DNA of 64,000 nt, taken from Lachnospiraceae bacterium (GTDB lineage: Bacteria > Bacillota > Clostridia > Lachnospirales > Lachnospiraceae). The DNA is taken from the NCBI GenBank assembly GCA_022767285.1, contig JALENY010000011.1:1-64000 (forward strand). Direction: 5' to 3'. Shown here in pieces: positions 54,085-62,959 of the stretch. The notes beneath the pieces were generated by a model. It searched no databases and was not told the origin of the DNA. It was given only the letters and a program-made list of their open reading frames with translations. Within the stretch, counting starts at the first letter, position 1. The number at the start of each line of letters is the position of its first letter. The position numbers and the translations under genes were made by a program.

Positions 54085-55554
54085 ATGGACAGTTTTCATA
54101 TTTACAAAGATATACAAGCCCGCACAAATGGTGAAATCTACATAGGGGTAGTGGGCCCTGTACGAACCGGAAAATCTACTTTTATCCGAAGATTTATGGA
54201 ACTCATCGGTCTGAACCAAATGGAAGAAAAAGAGCGAAAAGAAATTCGGGATCAGCTGCCAGTCAGCGGATCCGGAAAAATGGTTACAACAGTGGAGCCG
54301 AAGTTTGTCCCCAAACTCGGCATGGAAATAGAGCTGACTCAGGGGATTTCCGCTAAAATCAAGTTGATAGACTGTGTGGGATTTATGATTCGCGGAGCAG
54401 AAGGCGATACGGAAAACGGTCGGGAGCGGATGATCAAGACGCCATGGTTTGAGCATGAGATCCCTTTCCATGAGGGGGCAAAGATAGGAACGCAGAAAGT
54501 GATCCGGGATCATGCAACGCTTGGCCTTATGATTACCTCTGACGGATCCTTTGGTGAAATCCCAAGGGAGGCATATATCCAGGCCGAGGAAAAGACCGTT
54601 GCCGAACTGAAAGGTGTCGGCAAGCCCTTTCTGATTCTGGTCAACTCTCAAAAACCCTACCAGGAGGAGACAAGAAAACTGACCGGTGAGCTGGAGGAAA
54701 AATACGGTGTCCGTGCTGTGAGTGTTAACTGCGAGCAGCTTCGTCAGGACGATATCCTGAGAATACTGGAGGGTCTTTTGTATGAGTTTCCGGTCAGTCA
54801 GCTGGAATTTTATATTCCCAAATGGGCGGAACTGCTGCCGTTGGATCATTATCTGAAAGTCCATATTCTGGAACAGGCAAGAGAACTGATCGGAAAAATT
54901 CATTATATCCGTGATGTTTCCCGAGAGTCTGTGGGATTGAAGAGTGAATATATTTCACAAACTTCTCTCTCCAATGTGGATCTGGCTACCGGTGTGGTTT
55001 CTCTTCGTATGGATCTGGATGAACGGTATTACTATGAAATGCTAAGCGACATGTCCGGTGTGTCCATTCAGGGCGAATATGATCTGGTTCATATGGTAAA
55101 AGAGCTGTCAAAAATGAAAGATGAGTATGTAAAAGTTCAGAGTGCTATGGAATCGGTGCGCGGAAAAGGTTATGGAGTTGTTATGCCGGAACTGGATGAG
55201 ATAACCCTGGAGGATCCGGTTCTGATCAAACAAGGCAATAAATTCGGAGTTCAAATGAAAGCACAGAGCCCATCCATTCATATGATCCGAGCTAATATAG
55301 AGACGGAAATCGCGCCGATTGTGGGCAGCGAGGATCAGGCCCGGGATTTGATTCACTACATTTCAGAGGCCCGCTCCGGGGAAGAAGGTATCTGGAAGAC
55401 GAATATTTTCGGAAAATCCATCGAACAGCTGATTTCTGACGGCATACAGACAAAAATAGCACAGATCAGCGATGAGAGCCAGCAGAAACTTCAGGATTCC
55501 ATGCAGAAGATCGTAAATGACAGCAAGGGCGGCATGGTATGCATTATCATTTAA
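54085..55554 (+). CDS. spoIVA: Stage IV sporulation protein A
   Basis: The 489-residue morphogenetic ATPase polymerises around the forespore to anchor the coat. The N-terminal domain starts MDSFHIYKDIQARTNGEIYIG-like and has the Walker A GPVRTGKST near residue 25 and a DCVGF Walker B-type site near residue 95. Motifs INRDEX-like loops are not verified. The C terminus ends GGMVCIII, matching the family's short hydrophobic tail. The presence of this gene shows that the lineage carries sporulation genes. A sigma-E promoter is expected upstream, but I could not identify one with confidence in the 212 bases before it. Confidence 0.95.
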   Translation: MDSFHIYKDIQARTNGEIYIGVVGPVRTGKSTFIRRFMELIGLNQMEEKERKEIRDQLPVSGSGKMVTTVEPKFVPKLGMEIELTQGISAKIKLIDCVGFMIRGAEGDTENGRERMIKTPWFEHEIPFHEGAKIGTQKVIRDHATLGLMITSDGSFGEIPREAYIQAEEKTVAELKGVGKPFLILVNSQKPYQEETRKLTGELEEKYGVRAVSVNCEQLRQDDILRILEGLLYEFPVSQLEFYIPKWAELLPLDHYLKVHILEQARELIGKIHYIRDVSRESVGLKSEYISQTSLSNVDLATGVVSLRMDLDERYYYEMLSDMSGVSIQGEYDLVHMVKELSKMKDEYVKVQSAMESVRGKGYGVVMPELDEITLEDPVLIKQGNKFGVQMKAQSPSIHMIRANIETEIAPIVGSEDQARDLIHYISEARSGEEGIWKTNIFGKSIEQLISDGIQTKIAQISDESQQKLQDSMQKIVNDSKGGMVCIII

Positions 55555-55595
55555 AAATACAGTGTTTTATGCAATTAAATTAGGTCTATACAAAT

Positions 55596-55653
55596 AAATC
55601 ACTTGCCTGATTCTCTATTCTTGTGCTGTGGGGGATCTGGCAAGTGATTTTTT
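55596..55653. terminator. Terminator after spoIVA
   Basis: AAATCACTTGCC (55596-55607) pairs with GGCAAGTGATTT (55639-55650), then Ts to 55653. The loop of about 31 bases is long. Confidence 0.8.
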
Positions 55654-55699
55654 GTATCGTATCCAACTGATACAAAAAATCGAAAATCGGCTGAGAATA

Positions 55700-55728
55700 T
55701 TGACAAGCAGGCACAAGTGCAGTATTGT
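55700..55728 (+). promoter_or_regulatory. Promoter of the MutS-like ATPase gene
   Basis: -35 TTGACA (55700-55705), 17-base spacer, -10 TATTGT (55723-55728). Confidence 0.6.
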
Positions 55729-55767
55729 ATTATTTGAGTAGTACAATTAAGACGGGAGGAATACACG

Positions 55768-57450
55768 ATGCAGGATGATATGATTTTTACCATAGCGGTG
55801 CTGGTTTTGATTTTTGCCTCGTTTGCGTTTGTCTCCGTGCGGGATCATATAAAAAGAAATCGCCGATTTCTGGCACATGCCAGAAAGTTCTGGGGGACAG
55901 TACCGGATCGAGAATATACTTATGAAGAATTTCAGAGCATTTCCAACTATGCAAAAAGGCGAAAAGGACAAGATTTCTTTTTGGATGACATCACATGGAA
56001 AGATCTGGATATGGACAGAATTTTTATGCTTTTGAACAATACGATTTCTTCATGCGGTGAAGAGTATCTGTATGAAATCCTTCGAAAACCTGTGTTTGAA
56101 CAAAGCAAGCTGGATGAGCGGAACCGCCTGATCGAATATTTTCGGGTGAATGAAGACATTCGGATCCGGATACAGAAAGTTCTGGCAAAGGTAGGAAAAA
56201 CCTATGGCATCTCACTTGCGGATTATGTTTATCGCCTGAACGATATTCCAAGAAGATCAAATGTTAAATACATTCTGCTGGCGGCGGCCATGATCGGCTG
56301 CTTCATTAGCCTTTTTTTTGCGCCGATTGCGGGCGTTTTGGGAATCTGTGTCCTGCTGGTTTATAATATGATTCTCTTTACCAGTGAAAAGGGGAAAATG
56401 GAAGCATATCTGAAATGCTTTCAGTGCATCCTGAATATGTGCGGTGCGGCATCGGACCTGGAAAAAATATCCGATCAGGAAATCGGCGTCTATGTTAAAA
56501 ACCTTCAAAAAGCCCGGAAGGCACTTGCCGGATTTTGCAGGGGTTCTTTTCTTGTTACATCCAAAGGTACCGTCAGTACCGATCTTGGAAGCAGTATGAT
56601 GGAATACGCGAACATGTTCTTTCATCTGGACAAAATAAAATTTAATTCCATGCTCCGGCAGCTGGACGGACATCAGAAAGACGTGGAAATATTGATGGAA
56701 AATCTCGGAATTCTGGACAGTGCCATCGCTATTGCGTCTTTCAGGGAATATCTTCCCTATTATTGCAGAGGAGAATTTTCAGAAAATATTTCTATGGAAG
56801 TGCACAATCTGTATCATCCTCTCATTGAAGAGCCGGTGGCAAACAGCATAACGGTGCAGAACGGAACGCTTGTGACCGGTTCCAACGCTTCCGGAAAGTC
56901 TACATTCTTGAAAAATATTGCAATAAATGCTATACTGGCTCAGACTATCGATACTGCAGTGGCAACTCAATATAAGGCGCCCTTTCTGAAGACCATGACT
57001 TCCATGGCTTTAAATGACAGTCTGGAAAGCGGAGAAAGCTATTATATTGTCGAGATAAAATCCCTGAAACGGATTCTGGATGAGTCTAAGAAGGAATTAC
57101 CTCTTTTGTGTATCATCGATGAGGTATTAAGGGGAACAAATACGATTGAGCGCATTGCGGCTTCTTCACAGATATTAAGTCAGCTCAACCGGAGCAATGT
57201 CCTGGTATTTGCGGCTACCCATGATCTGGAGCTGTCCTACATTCTGGAAAAAGAATACACAAATTATCATTTTGAAGAAGAAATATCGGATGATGACATT
57301 CACTTTAATTATATGCTGAAACCTGGCAGAACAAACACCAGAAATGCTATACGGCTTCTGGAACTGCTTGGATATGACGAAGCAATTATCAAAGGTTCGC
57401 AGGCAGAAGCAGCAGTTTTCGAAAAGACAGGAGTATGGGAATTATGTTAG
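55768..57450 (+). CDS. Membrane-anchored MutS-family ATPase of unknown function
   Basis: The 560-residue protein has a membrane segment at residues 5-22, two more near 170-205 (ILLAAAMIGCFISLFFAPIAG-like), and a C-terminal MutS ATPase domain: Walker A VTGSNASGKSTFLKN near residue 370, CIIDEVLRGTNTIERI near residue 448 (Walker B/signature) and FAATHDLEL near residue 485. It lacks the mismatch-recognition Phe-x-Glu domain of MutS and the Smr nuclease of MutS2. Such membrane MutS-like proteins are common in Lachnospiraceae and Bacteroidetes, but their role is unknown. It overlaps rnhA by 7 bases. Confidence 0.85.
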   Translation: MQDDMIFTIAVLVLIFASFAFVSVRDHIKRNRRFLAHARKFWGTVPDREYTYEEFQSISNYAKRRKGQDFFLDDITWKDLDMDRIFMLLNNTISSCGEEYLYEILRKPVFEQSKLDERNRLIEYFRVNEDIRIRIQKVLAKVGKTYGISLADYVYRLNDIPRRSNVKYILLAAAMIGCFISLFFAPIAGVLGICVLLVYNMILFTSEKGKMEAYLKCFQCILNMCGAASDLEKISDQEIGVYVKNLQKARKALAGFCRGSFLVTSKGTVSTDLGSSMMEYANMFFHLDKIKFNSMLRQLDGHQKDVEILMENLGILDSAIAIASFREYLPYYCRGEFSENISMEVHNLYHPLIEEPVANSITVQNGTLVTGSNASGKSTFLKNIAINAILAQTIDTAVATQYKAPFLKTMTSMALNDSLESGESYYIVEIKSLKRILDESKKELPLLCIIDEVLRGTNTIERIAASSQILSQLNRSNVLVFAATHDLELSYILEKEYTNYHFEEEISDDDIHFNYMLKPGRTNTRNAIRLLELLGYDEAIIKGSQAEAAVFEKTGVWELC

Positions 57451-57920
57451 TGAAAATATTTACGGACGGAGCGGCGCGTGGAAATCCGGAAGGTCCCGGT
57501 GGCTACGGGACCGTTTTGCAGTATGTGGACACGAAAGGACAGCTTCATGAGCGGGAATTCTCTCAGGGATATGCAAAAACCACCAACAACCGAATGGAAC
57601 TTATGGCGGCTATCACCGGTCTGGAAGCACTGAACCGCCCCTGCCAGGTGGAACTGTATTCGGATTCCAAATACCTGACAGATGCTTTCAATCAGCACTG
57701 GATTGACAACTGGTTGAAAAAAGGCTGGAAGCGCGGAAAAAATCAACCGGTTTTAAATACAGATCTGTGGAAACGCCTGCTGAAGGCGAAAGAACCCCAT
57801 CAAGTTACGTTTATCTGGGTAAAAGGTCATGACGGTCATCCGGAAAATGAGCGATGTGACCGGCTGGCCACATCGGCGGCAGACGGTGATCATCTGATAC
57901 AGGATATCTTGCAGGGATAA
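57444..57920 (+). CDS. rnhA: Ribonuclease HI
   Basis: The 158-residue enzyme cleaves RNA in RNA-DNA hybrids. The active-site carboxylates are seen in VKIFTDGAARGNPGP-like (Asp near residue 7; here GAARGNPEGPGG), RMELMAAITGL (Glu near residue 45), LYSDSKYL (Asp near residue 67) and GHPENERCDRLA (Asp near residue 131). Length fits E. coli type RNase HI. I start at 57444, ten bases after AGGAG; the ATG at 57435 is too close to that site. It is joined to the MutS-like gene by an overlap and followed by a terminator. Confidence 0.95.
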   Translation: MLVKIFTDGAARGNPEGPGGYGTVLQYVDTKGQLHEREFSQGYAKTTNNRMELMAAITGLEALNRPCQVELYSDSKYLTDAFNQHWIDNWLKKGWKRGKNQPVLNTDLWKRLLKAKEPHQVTFIWVKGHDGHPENERCDRLATSAADGDHLIQDILQG

Positions 57921-57985
57921 TGCAGATCCTTCCGAAAGATTCGTTCTGGCAATTTATGGCGTTAAATTCACCCGCCGCAGGCGGA

Positions 57986-58012
57986 GAATCCTGAATGCAG
58001 GCTTCTTTTTTT
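57986..58012 (+). terminator. Terminator after rnhA
   Basis: GAATCCTG (57986-57993) pairs with CAGGCTTC (57998-58005), one mismatch, followed by seven Ts (58006-58012). Confidence 0.75.
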
Positions 58013-58013
58013 A

Positions 58014-58042
58014 TTGAAATACAGAAATGAATATGATATGAT
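58014..58042 (+). promoter_or_regulatory. Promoter of the small membrane protein-alaS unit
   Basis: -35 TTGAAA (58014-58019), 17-base spacer, -10 TATGAT (58037-58042), directly after the rnhA terminator. Confidence 0.65.
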
Positions 58043-58087
58043 TATCGTTAGTTATTTGCGTGCAGAATAAGACGAGGAGGTAATTTT

Positions 58088-58246
58088 ATGGATATTTTAA
58101 TTGGATTATTACAGATGCTTGCGAAGATGGCAGTGTTTGCAGTATTTGCGTTTGCCGGCATTTTCCTTGGCATAAACCTGCGCAAAAAAAAGAATTTAAA
58201 ACTGGAAGAGGCTGCGGCTGACAAGCCGAAGTCTGAGGAGGAATAG
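58088..58246 (+). CDS. Small membrane protein (52 residues) upstream of alaS
   Basis: A short gene with a strong GAGGAGG before its ATG. Residues 1-31 are hydrophobic (MDILIGLLQMLAKMAVFAVF) and form one membrane helix; residues 32-52 are highly charged (LRKKKN, then Glu/Ala-rich and ending SEEE). It is transcribed from its own promoter together with alaS: its last codons contain the alaS ribosome-binding site, and the alaS GTG begins 2 bases after its stop. I do not recognise a family; such genes are easily missed for length. Confidence 0.8.
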   Translation: MDILIGLLQMLAKMAVFAVFAFAGIFLGINLRKKKNLKLEEAAADKPKSEEE

Positions 58247-58248
58247 TT

Positions 58249-60888
58249 GTGGAAAAATACGGCGTTAATCAATTGAGAAAAATGTTCCTGGAGTTTTTTG
58301 AGAGCAAGGGACATCTGGCGATGAAGAGTTTTTCTCTGGTGCCTCATAACGATAAGAGTCTTCTTCTTATCAATTCCGGTATGGCACCGCTGAAACCTTA
58401 CTTTACCGGCGCGGAGATCCCGCCGCGGACCAGAGTGACCACATGTCAGAAATGTATCCGTACCGGTGATATTGAGAATGTTGGTAAAACAGCTCGTCAC
58501 GGTACATTTTTTGAGATGCTGGGCAACTTCTCTTTTGGTGACTATTTTAAGACGGAAGCCATTCACTGGACATGGGAATTCCTGACGGAAGTGGTAGGTC
58601 TGGAAAAGGACCGTCTCTATCCGTCTGTATACCAGGATGATGATGAGGCTTTTGAAATCTGGAATAAAGAAATCGGTATCCCGGCAGAGCGTATTTTCCG
58701 TTTTGGAAAAGAGGATAACTTCTGGGAGCATGGTGCAGGTCCCTGCGGCCCCTGTTCCGAAGTATATTATGACCGTGGTGAAAAATACGGATGCGGAAAA
58801 GAAGGCTGTACCGTAGGCTGTGACTGTGACCGTTACATGGAAGTATGGAATGATGTATTTACACAGTTCGATAATGATGGGAACGGTCATTATACGGAGC
58901 TGGAGCATAAAAACATTGATACAGGTATGGGTCTGGAGCGTCTGGCTGTTGTTGTTCAGGACGTGGATTCCCTTTTTGATGTGGATACGGTATGTGCCAT
59001 CCGCAACAAGGTATGTGAGATTGCCGGAAAAACCTATCACGACAGCGACAAGGATGATGTTTCCATTCGTTTGATCACGGATCATATCCGTTCTGCTACA
59101 TTTATGATTTCAGACGGAATCATGCCCAGCAACGAGGGCCGTGGGTATGTACTTCGACGGCTGATCCGCCGGGCGGCACGCCACGGAAGACTGCTTGGTA
59201 TTGACCATACATTCCTGGCTGAATTGAGTCAGAGTGTTGTTGAGACATCCAAAGACGGATATCCGGAGCTGGATGAGAAGAAGTCAGTTATTTTCAAGGT
59301 TATTTCCAAGGAGGAAGAGCAGTTTAACAAGACCATCGATCAGGGTCTGCGCATTCTGACTGACCTGGAATTGGAAATGGAAGAGAAGGGAATTAAGACT
59401 CTGGATGGCGCTCAGGCTTTCAAACTGTATGATACGTATGGATTCCCGCTGGATCTGACTACTGAGATTCTGGAAGAAAAAGGTTATACGGTAGATGAAC
59501 CTGCTTTTAAGGCATGTATGGAAGAGCAGCGCGTAAAAGCAAGAACAGCCCGTAAAGTTACAAATTACATGGGCGCTGATGCTACCGTATATGATGAACT
59601 TGATCCGGCTCTCACCACAGAGTTTACCGGATATACCACTTTAGCAGATCAGGGAAGAGTTACCGCTATGACCACAGAAGAAGAGGTTGCGGAGGCTCTG
59701 ACGGAAGGTCTGAAAGGTACCATCATTGTTGATAAAACACCGTTCTATGCCACAATGGGCGGCCAGCAGGGCGATACCGGTGTGATCCGCACCGACAAAG
59801 GTGTATTCGAAGTGCAGGATACCATTAAGCTGCGCGGCGGTAAGTTCGGTCATGTGGGTATTATGAAAGAAGGTATCATTTCCGTAGATGATGTGGTTAC
59901 GTTATCCGTATGTGAGGAAAAACGTCTGGATACCGAGAAAAACCACAGTGCTACACATCTGCTTCAGAAAGCCCTCAAGACAGTGCTTGGTGATCATGTT
60001 GAGCAGAAAGGTTCTTTGGTTACACCGGATCATCTTCGTTTTGACTTTGTACATTTCCAGAGTATGACTGCTGATGAAATTCAGCAGGTGGAAGATTTGG
60101 TTAATAAAGAAATCCGCGATGCACTTGCTGTCACAACGGATATCATGGATATTGAGTCCGCGAAAAAATCCGGCGCCATGGCACTTTTCGGTGAAAAATA
60201 TGATCAGGAAGTCCGCGTAGTTTCCATGGGTGATTTTTCAAAAGAACTTTGCGGCGGTACCCATGTAAAAAATACAAGCTCCATCCAGGCATTTAAGATT
60301 CTGTCTGAAGCCGGCATTGCTGCGGGCGTAAGACGTATCGAAGCATTAACCGGAAATGCGGTATTTGCATATTACAGAAATATGGAACAGATGATTGCGG
60401 ATCTGGCTAAGACCATGAAGACAACACCGTCTGAGCTGATCACAAAAGCACAGCACTTGAACGCTGAAATCAAAGCACTGAACAGTGAACTGGAATCCTT
60501 AAAGAGCAAAATGGCAAAAGATTCCCTGGGTGATGTTCTGAATCAGGTGCAGGAAATCGGCGGAGTGAAGGTTCTGGCTGCGAAACTGGCCGGTGTGGAT
60601 CCCAACGGAATGCGTGATCTGGGTGATCAGTTAAAAGAAAAACTTGGCGAAGGTGTTGTTGTCCTGATTTCCGATAATGGCGGAAAAGTGAACCTTCTGG
60701 CTATGGCTACTGACGGCGCCATGAAGAAAGGGGCTCATGCCGGAAATCTGATCAAAGCGGTAGCTGCTGTGGTAGGAGGCGGTGGCGGCGGACGCCCCAA
60801 TATGGCACAGGCCGGTGGAAAAGATGCATCGAAGATTGATGATGCAATCGCAAAAGCTTACGATGTGGCAAAAGATCAGATTAAATAA
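58249..60888 (+). CDS. alaS: Alanine-tRNA ligase
   Basis: The 879-residue class II synthetase charges tRNA-Ala. The aminoacylation domain has motifs such as NSGMAPLKPYFTG near residue 44, CQKCIRTGDIENVGKTARH near residue 66 and the motif-3 region with NEGRGYVLRRLIRRAARHGR near residue 292. The editing domain contains the zinc motif HSATHLLQKALK (near residue 565) and CGGTHV (near residue 667). The C-Ala domain ends with VGGGGGGRPNMAQAGGKD near residue 845. The start is GTG 58249, seven bases after GGAGG. No T-box is seen in front of it. Confidence 0.97.
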   Translation: MEKYGVNQLRKMFLEFFESKGHLAMKSFSLVPHNDKSLLLINSGMAPLKPYFTGAEIPPRTRVTTCQKCIRTGDIENVGKTARHGTFFEMLGNFSFGDYFKTEAIHWTWEFLTEVVGLEKDRLYPSVYQDDDEAFEIWNKEIGIPAERIFRFGKEDNFWEHGAGPCGPCSEVYYDRGEKYGCGKEGCTVGCDCDRYMEVWNDVFTQFDNDGNGHYTELEHKNIDTGMGLERLAVVVQDVDSLFDVDTVCAIRNKVCEIAGKTYHDSDKDDVSIRLITDHIRSATFMISDGIMPSNEGRGYVLRRLIRRAARHGRLLGIDHTFLAELSQSVVETSKDGYPELDEKKSVIFKVISKEEEQFNKTIDQGLRILTDLELEMEEKGIKTLDGAQAFKLYDTYGFPLDLTTEILEEKGYTVDEPAFKACMEEQRVKARTARKVTNYMGADATVYDELDPALTTEFTGYTTLADQGRVTAMTTEEEVAEALTEGLKGTIIVDKTPFYATMGGQQGDTGVIRTDKGVFEVQDTIKLRGGKFGHVGIMKEGIISVDDVVTLSVCEEKRLDTEKNHSATHLLQKALKTVLGDHVEQKGSLVTPDHLRFDFVHFQSMTADEIQQVEDLVNKEIRDALAVTTDIMDIESAKKSGAMALFGEKYDQEVRVVSMGDFSKELCGGTHVKNTSSIQAFKILSEAGIAAGVRRIEALTGNAVFAYYRNMEQMIADLAKTMKTTPSELITKAQHLNAEIKALNSELESLKSKMAKDSLGDVLNQVQEIGGVKVLAAKLAGVDPNGMRDLGDQLKEKLGEGVVVLISDNGGKVNLLAMATDGAMKKGAHAGNLIKAVAAVVGGGGGGRPNMAQAGGKDASKIDDAIAKAYDVAKDQIK

Positions 60889-60901
60889 AACAAAAAAACA
60901 G

Positions 60902-60929
60902 TTGACGTACTGTAAAAATCTGTTATAAT
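60902..60929 (+). promoter_or_regulatory. Promoter of rpsU
   Basis: -35 TTGACG (60902-60907), 16-base spacer, -10 TATAAT (60924-60929). It gives an approximately 70-base leader before rpsU. Confidence 0.75.
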
Positions 60930-61006
60930 TATCTTTAGTGCAAGAAAATACCCAAACAGTTGTATTATGCACAATCTACAACTGGAGGGAGGTTAGGTGT
61001 GAGAAT

Positions 61007-61183
61007 ATGTCAAATGTTATCGTAAAAGAAAACGAGACTCTGGACAGCGCCTTACGCAGATTCAAACGTAGCTGCGCAAAGGCTGGTATTCAGCAGGAGA
61101 TCAGAAAAAGAGAACATTACGAGAAACCAAGCGTTCGTCGTAAGAAAAAATCTGAAGCTGCCAGAAAACGTAAATATAATTAA
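61007..61183 (+). CDS. rpsU: 30S ribosomal protein S21
   Basis: A 58-residue very basic protein with the S21 signature [20 protein letters not shown] (residues 2-21) and a Lys/Arg tail. It sits near the anti-Shine-Dalgarno region of the 30S subunit. It has its own promoter (60902-60929) and a strong terminator, so it is a separate unit. The start at 61007 fits the family; upstream in-frame sequence to 60938 is leader. Confidence 0.96.
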   Translation: MSNVIVKENETLDSALRRFKRSCAKAGIQQEIRKREHYEKPSVRRKKKSEAARKRKYN

Positions 61184-61191
61184 TTGTGCGT

Positions 61192-61221
61192 AAAAATCCC
61201 TGACCAGTGTCAGGGATTTTT
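61192..61221. terminator. Terminator after rpsU
   Basis: AAAAATCCCTGAC (61192-61204) pairs perfectly with GTCAGGGATTTTT (61209-61221) around CAGT. Confidence 0.93.
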
Positions 61222-61288
61222 AACTTTAGGGAAAATTGGTGAGCTAAGGTGATTTGGTTCATCCATTATGAAATATATGAGGTTTTCT

Positions 61289-62827
61289 ATGAAGAAACTT
61301 AGCAAACTGTTAAACAGCAGGATATTTGTCGTGGTTATGGCCATTTTTCTGCAGGTCATTTGGATGGGTGTGTTCCTGTGGAAATTGAGCAGCTATTTCA
61401 AATATATTGATATCATTGTAAAAGTGCTCAGTATTCTTATGGTACTGTGGCTGATGAATAAACGATCTAACCCGGCTTACAAGCTTGTCTGGATGATTTT
61501 GATCCTGACCATTCCGATTTTTGGCGTTTTGATCTATTTCCTTTTCGGACGCTCAAACATTGCAAGAAAAATGGAAAAGAAGTTCGCTGAATTTACTTCT
61601 GACCAGAATGCCCATCTGAAAGAAGATACAAGGATCCGGGAACTGATCGACAAGGAGAGTCGGGAATACTCTAACCAGTCGGCCTATATTCGCGATTATG
61701 GCGGTTATCCTCTGTATGGAAATGTGGAATCACACTATTTTGGTGTGGGCGATGACATGCTCCAGGCTATGGTAGATGAACTGGAGAAGGCGGAACATTA
61801 TATCTTTATAGAGTATTTTATCATCGCGGACGGATATATGTGGAGAACTATCCGGGATGTTCTGGAGCGCAAGGCACAGCAGGGTATTGATGTGCGTCTG
61901 ATTTATGATGATTTTGGCTGTACCAGCCGTCTGCCCCGGCATTTTTATAAAAGGCTGCAGAAAAAAGGGATCAAGTGCGCTTCTTTTAATCCTCTGCGTC
62001 CCATCGTCAATATTATTCTGAACAACCGTGATCACAGGAAAATATTAGTTATTGACGGAAAGGTGGCTTTCACCGGCGGTATCAATATTGCAGACGAGTA
62101 CATCAATCAGCTTAATCGCTTCGGTCACTGGAAAGATTCCGGTATTATGCTGAAGGGTCCGGCTGTCTGGAGCTTTTCATCCATGTTTCTTCAGATGTGG
62201 TCTGTTGTGACTCGGATGGAGCCTGAGTTTGAAAAATTTGTGCCGCCGGCCTATCTGACTCCCATTCCTGAGAAATATAAAGGCTTTATTCAGCCTTATA
62301 CAGATATTCCGGTTGATTCCGAAACAGTGGGAGAAAATGTATATTTAAATATTATTTCGCATGCCAACCGTTATATATACATTTATACGCCCTATCTGAT
62401 CATTGATAACGAGATGATGACAGCTCTTTGTCTGGCTGCAAAAAGCGGTGTGGACATTCGTATTGTCACACCGGAGATACCCGATAAGAAATCGGTCTAT
62501 TTATTGACTCAATCGTATTATGAACAGCTTCTTGAATCCGGTGTTCGCATTTTCCAGTATGTTCCGGGTTTTATCCATTCAAAAGTGTTCATCTGTGACG
62601 ATGTGGTTGCCACAGTCGGTACCATAAATTTGGATTACCGAAGCTTATATCTGCATTTTGAATGCGGTGCCTGGCTCTTCAAATGCGAAGCCATCGAGGA
62701 GATTAAGAAAGATATGGAAGACACCTTCCGGGACTGCCGGGAGATAACACTGGATTTTTGCCGAAACCGGAACATTGTGATACGCGGTTACCAGAGTATT
62801 CTGCGGCTGTTTGCTCCTATGCTGTGA
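61289..62827 (+). CDS. cls: Cardiolipin synthase (phospholipase D family)
   Basis: The 512-residue enzyme joins two phosphatidylglycerol molecules into cardiolipin. N-terminal membrane segments lie about residues 10-30 and 40-55 and again near 65-85, followed by two HKD motifs: DHRKILVIDGKVAFTGG near residue 250 and FIHSKVFICDDVVATVGT near residue 432. IYTPYLIIDNEMMTAL near residue 370 is also typical of the family. The start is set at 61289 because GAGG is 6 bases upstream; ATG 61268 would add 7 residues. It stands alone between the rpsU terminator and the carboxypeptidase gene. Confidence 0.92.
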   Translation: MKKLSKLLNSRIFVVVMAIFLQVIWMGVFLWKLSSYFKYIDIIVKVLSILMVLWLMNKRSNPAYKLVWMILILTIPIFGVLIYFLFGRSNIARKMEKKFAEFTSDQNAHLKEDTRIRELIDKESREYSNQSAYIRDYGGYPLYGNVESHYFGVGDDMLQAMVDELEKAEHYIFIEYFIIADGYMWRTIRDVLERKAQQGIDVRLIYDDFGCTSRLPRHFYKRLQKKGIKCASFNPLRPIVNIILNNRDHRKILVIDGKVAFTGGINIADEYINQLNRFGHWKDSGIMLKGPAVWSFSSMFLQMWSVVTRMEPEFEKFVPPAYLTPIPEKYKGFIQPYTDIPVDSETVGENVYLNIISHANRYIYIYTPYLIIDNEMMTALCLAAKSGVDIRIVTPEIPDKKSVYLLTQSYYEQLLESGVRIFQYVPGFIHSKVFICDDVVATVGTINLDYRSLYLHFECGAWLFKCEAIEEIKKDMEDTFRDCREITLDFCRNRNIVIRGYQSILRLFAPML

Positions 62828-62902
62828 TGTGGTATGGAAGTTTTCCGAATCTCGGTAATGTTTTGAGGCTTGCTGCGGCTGCATGTCCTTGTGTCAGGTT
62901 AT

Positions 62903-62922
62903 TGGAATAATTCCATTATAAT
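62903..62922 (+). promoter_or_regulatory. Palindrome and -10 box before the carboxypeptidase gene
   Basis: A 13-base dyad TGGAAT-A-ATTCCA (62903-62915) directly precedes TATAAT (62917-62922). No good -35 box is at the right spacing, so an activator or alternative recognition is possible. Weak evidence. Confidence 0.35.
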
Positions 62923-62959
62923 TTGATTAGAATGTAGAGATACCTACTATGGAGTTCTT

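Noticed and set aside
58048-59085. 345-codon minus-strand open frame
   Set aside because: It runs opposite alaS, the small membrane gene and their promoter; coding signals favour the plus strand.
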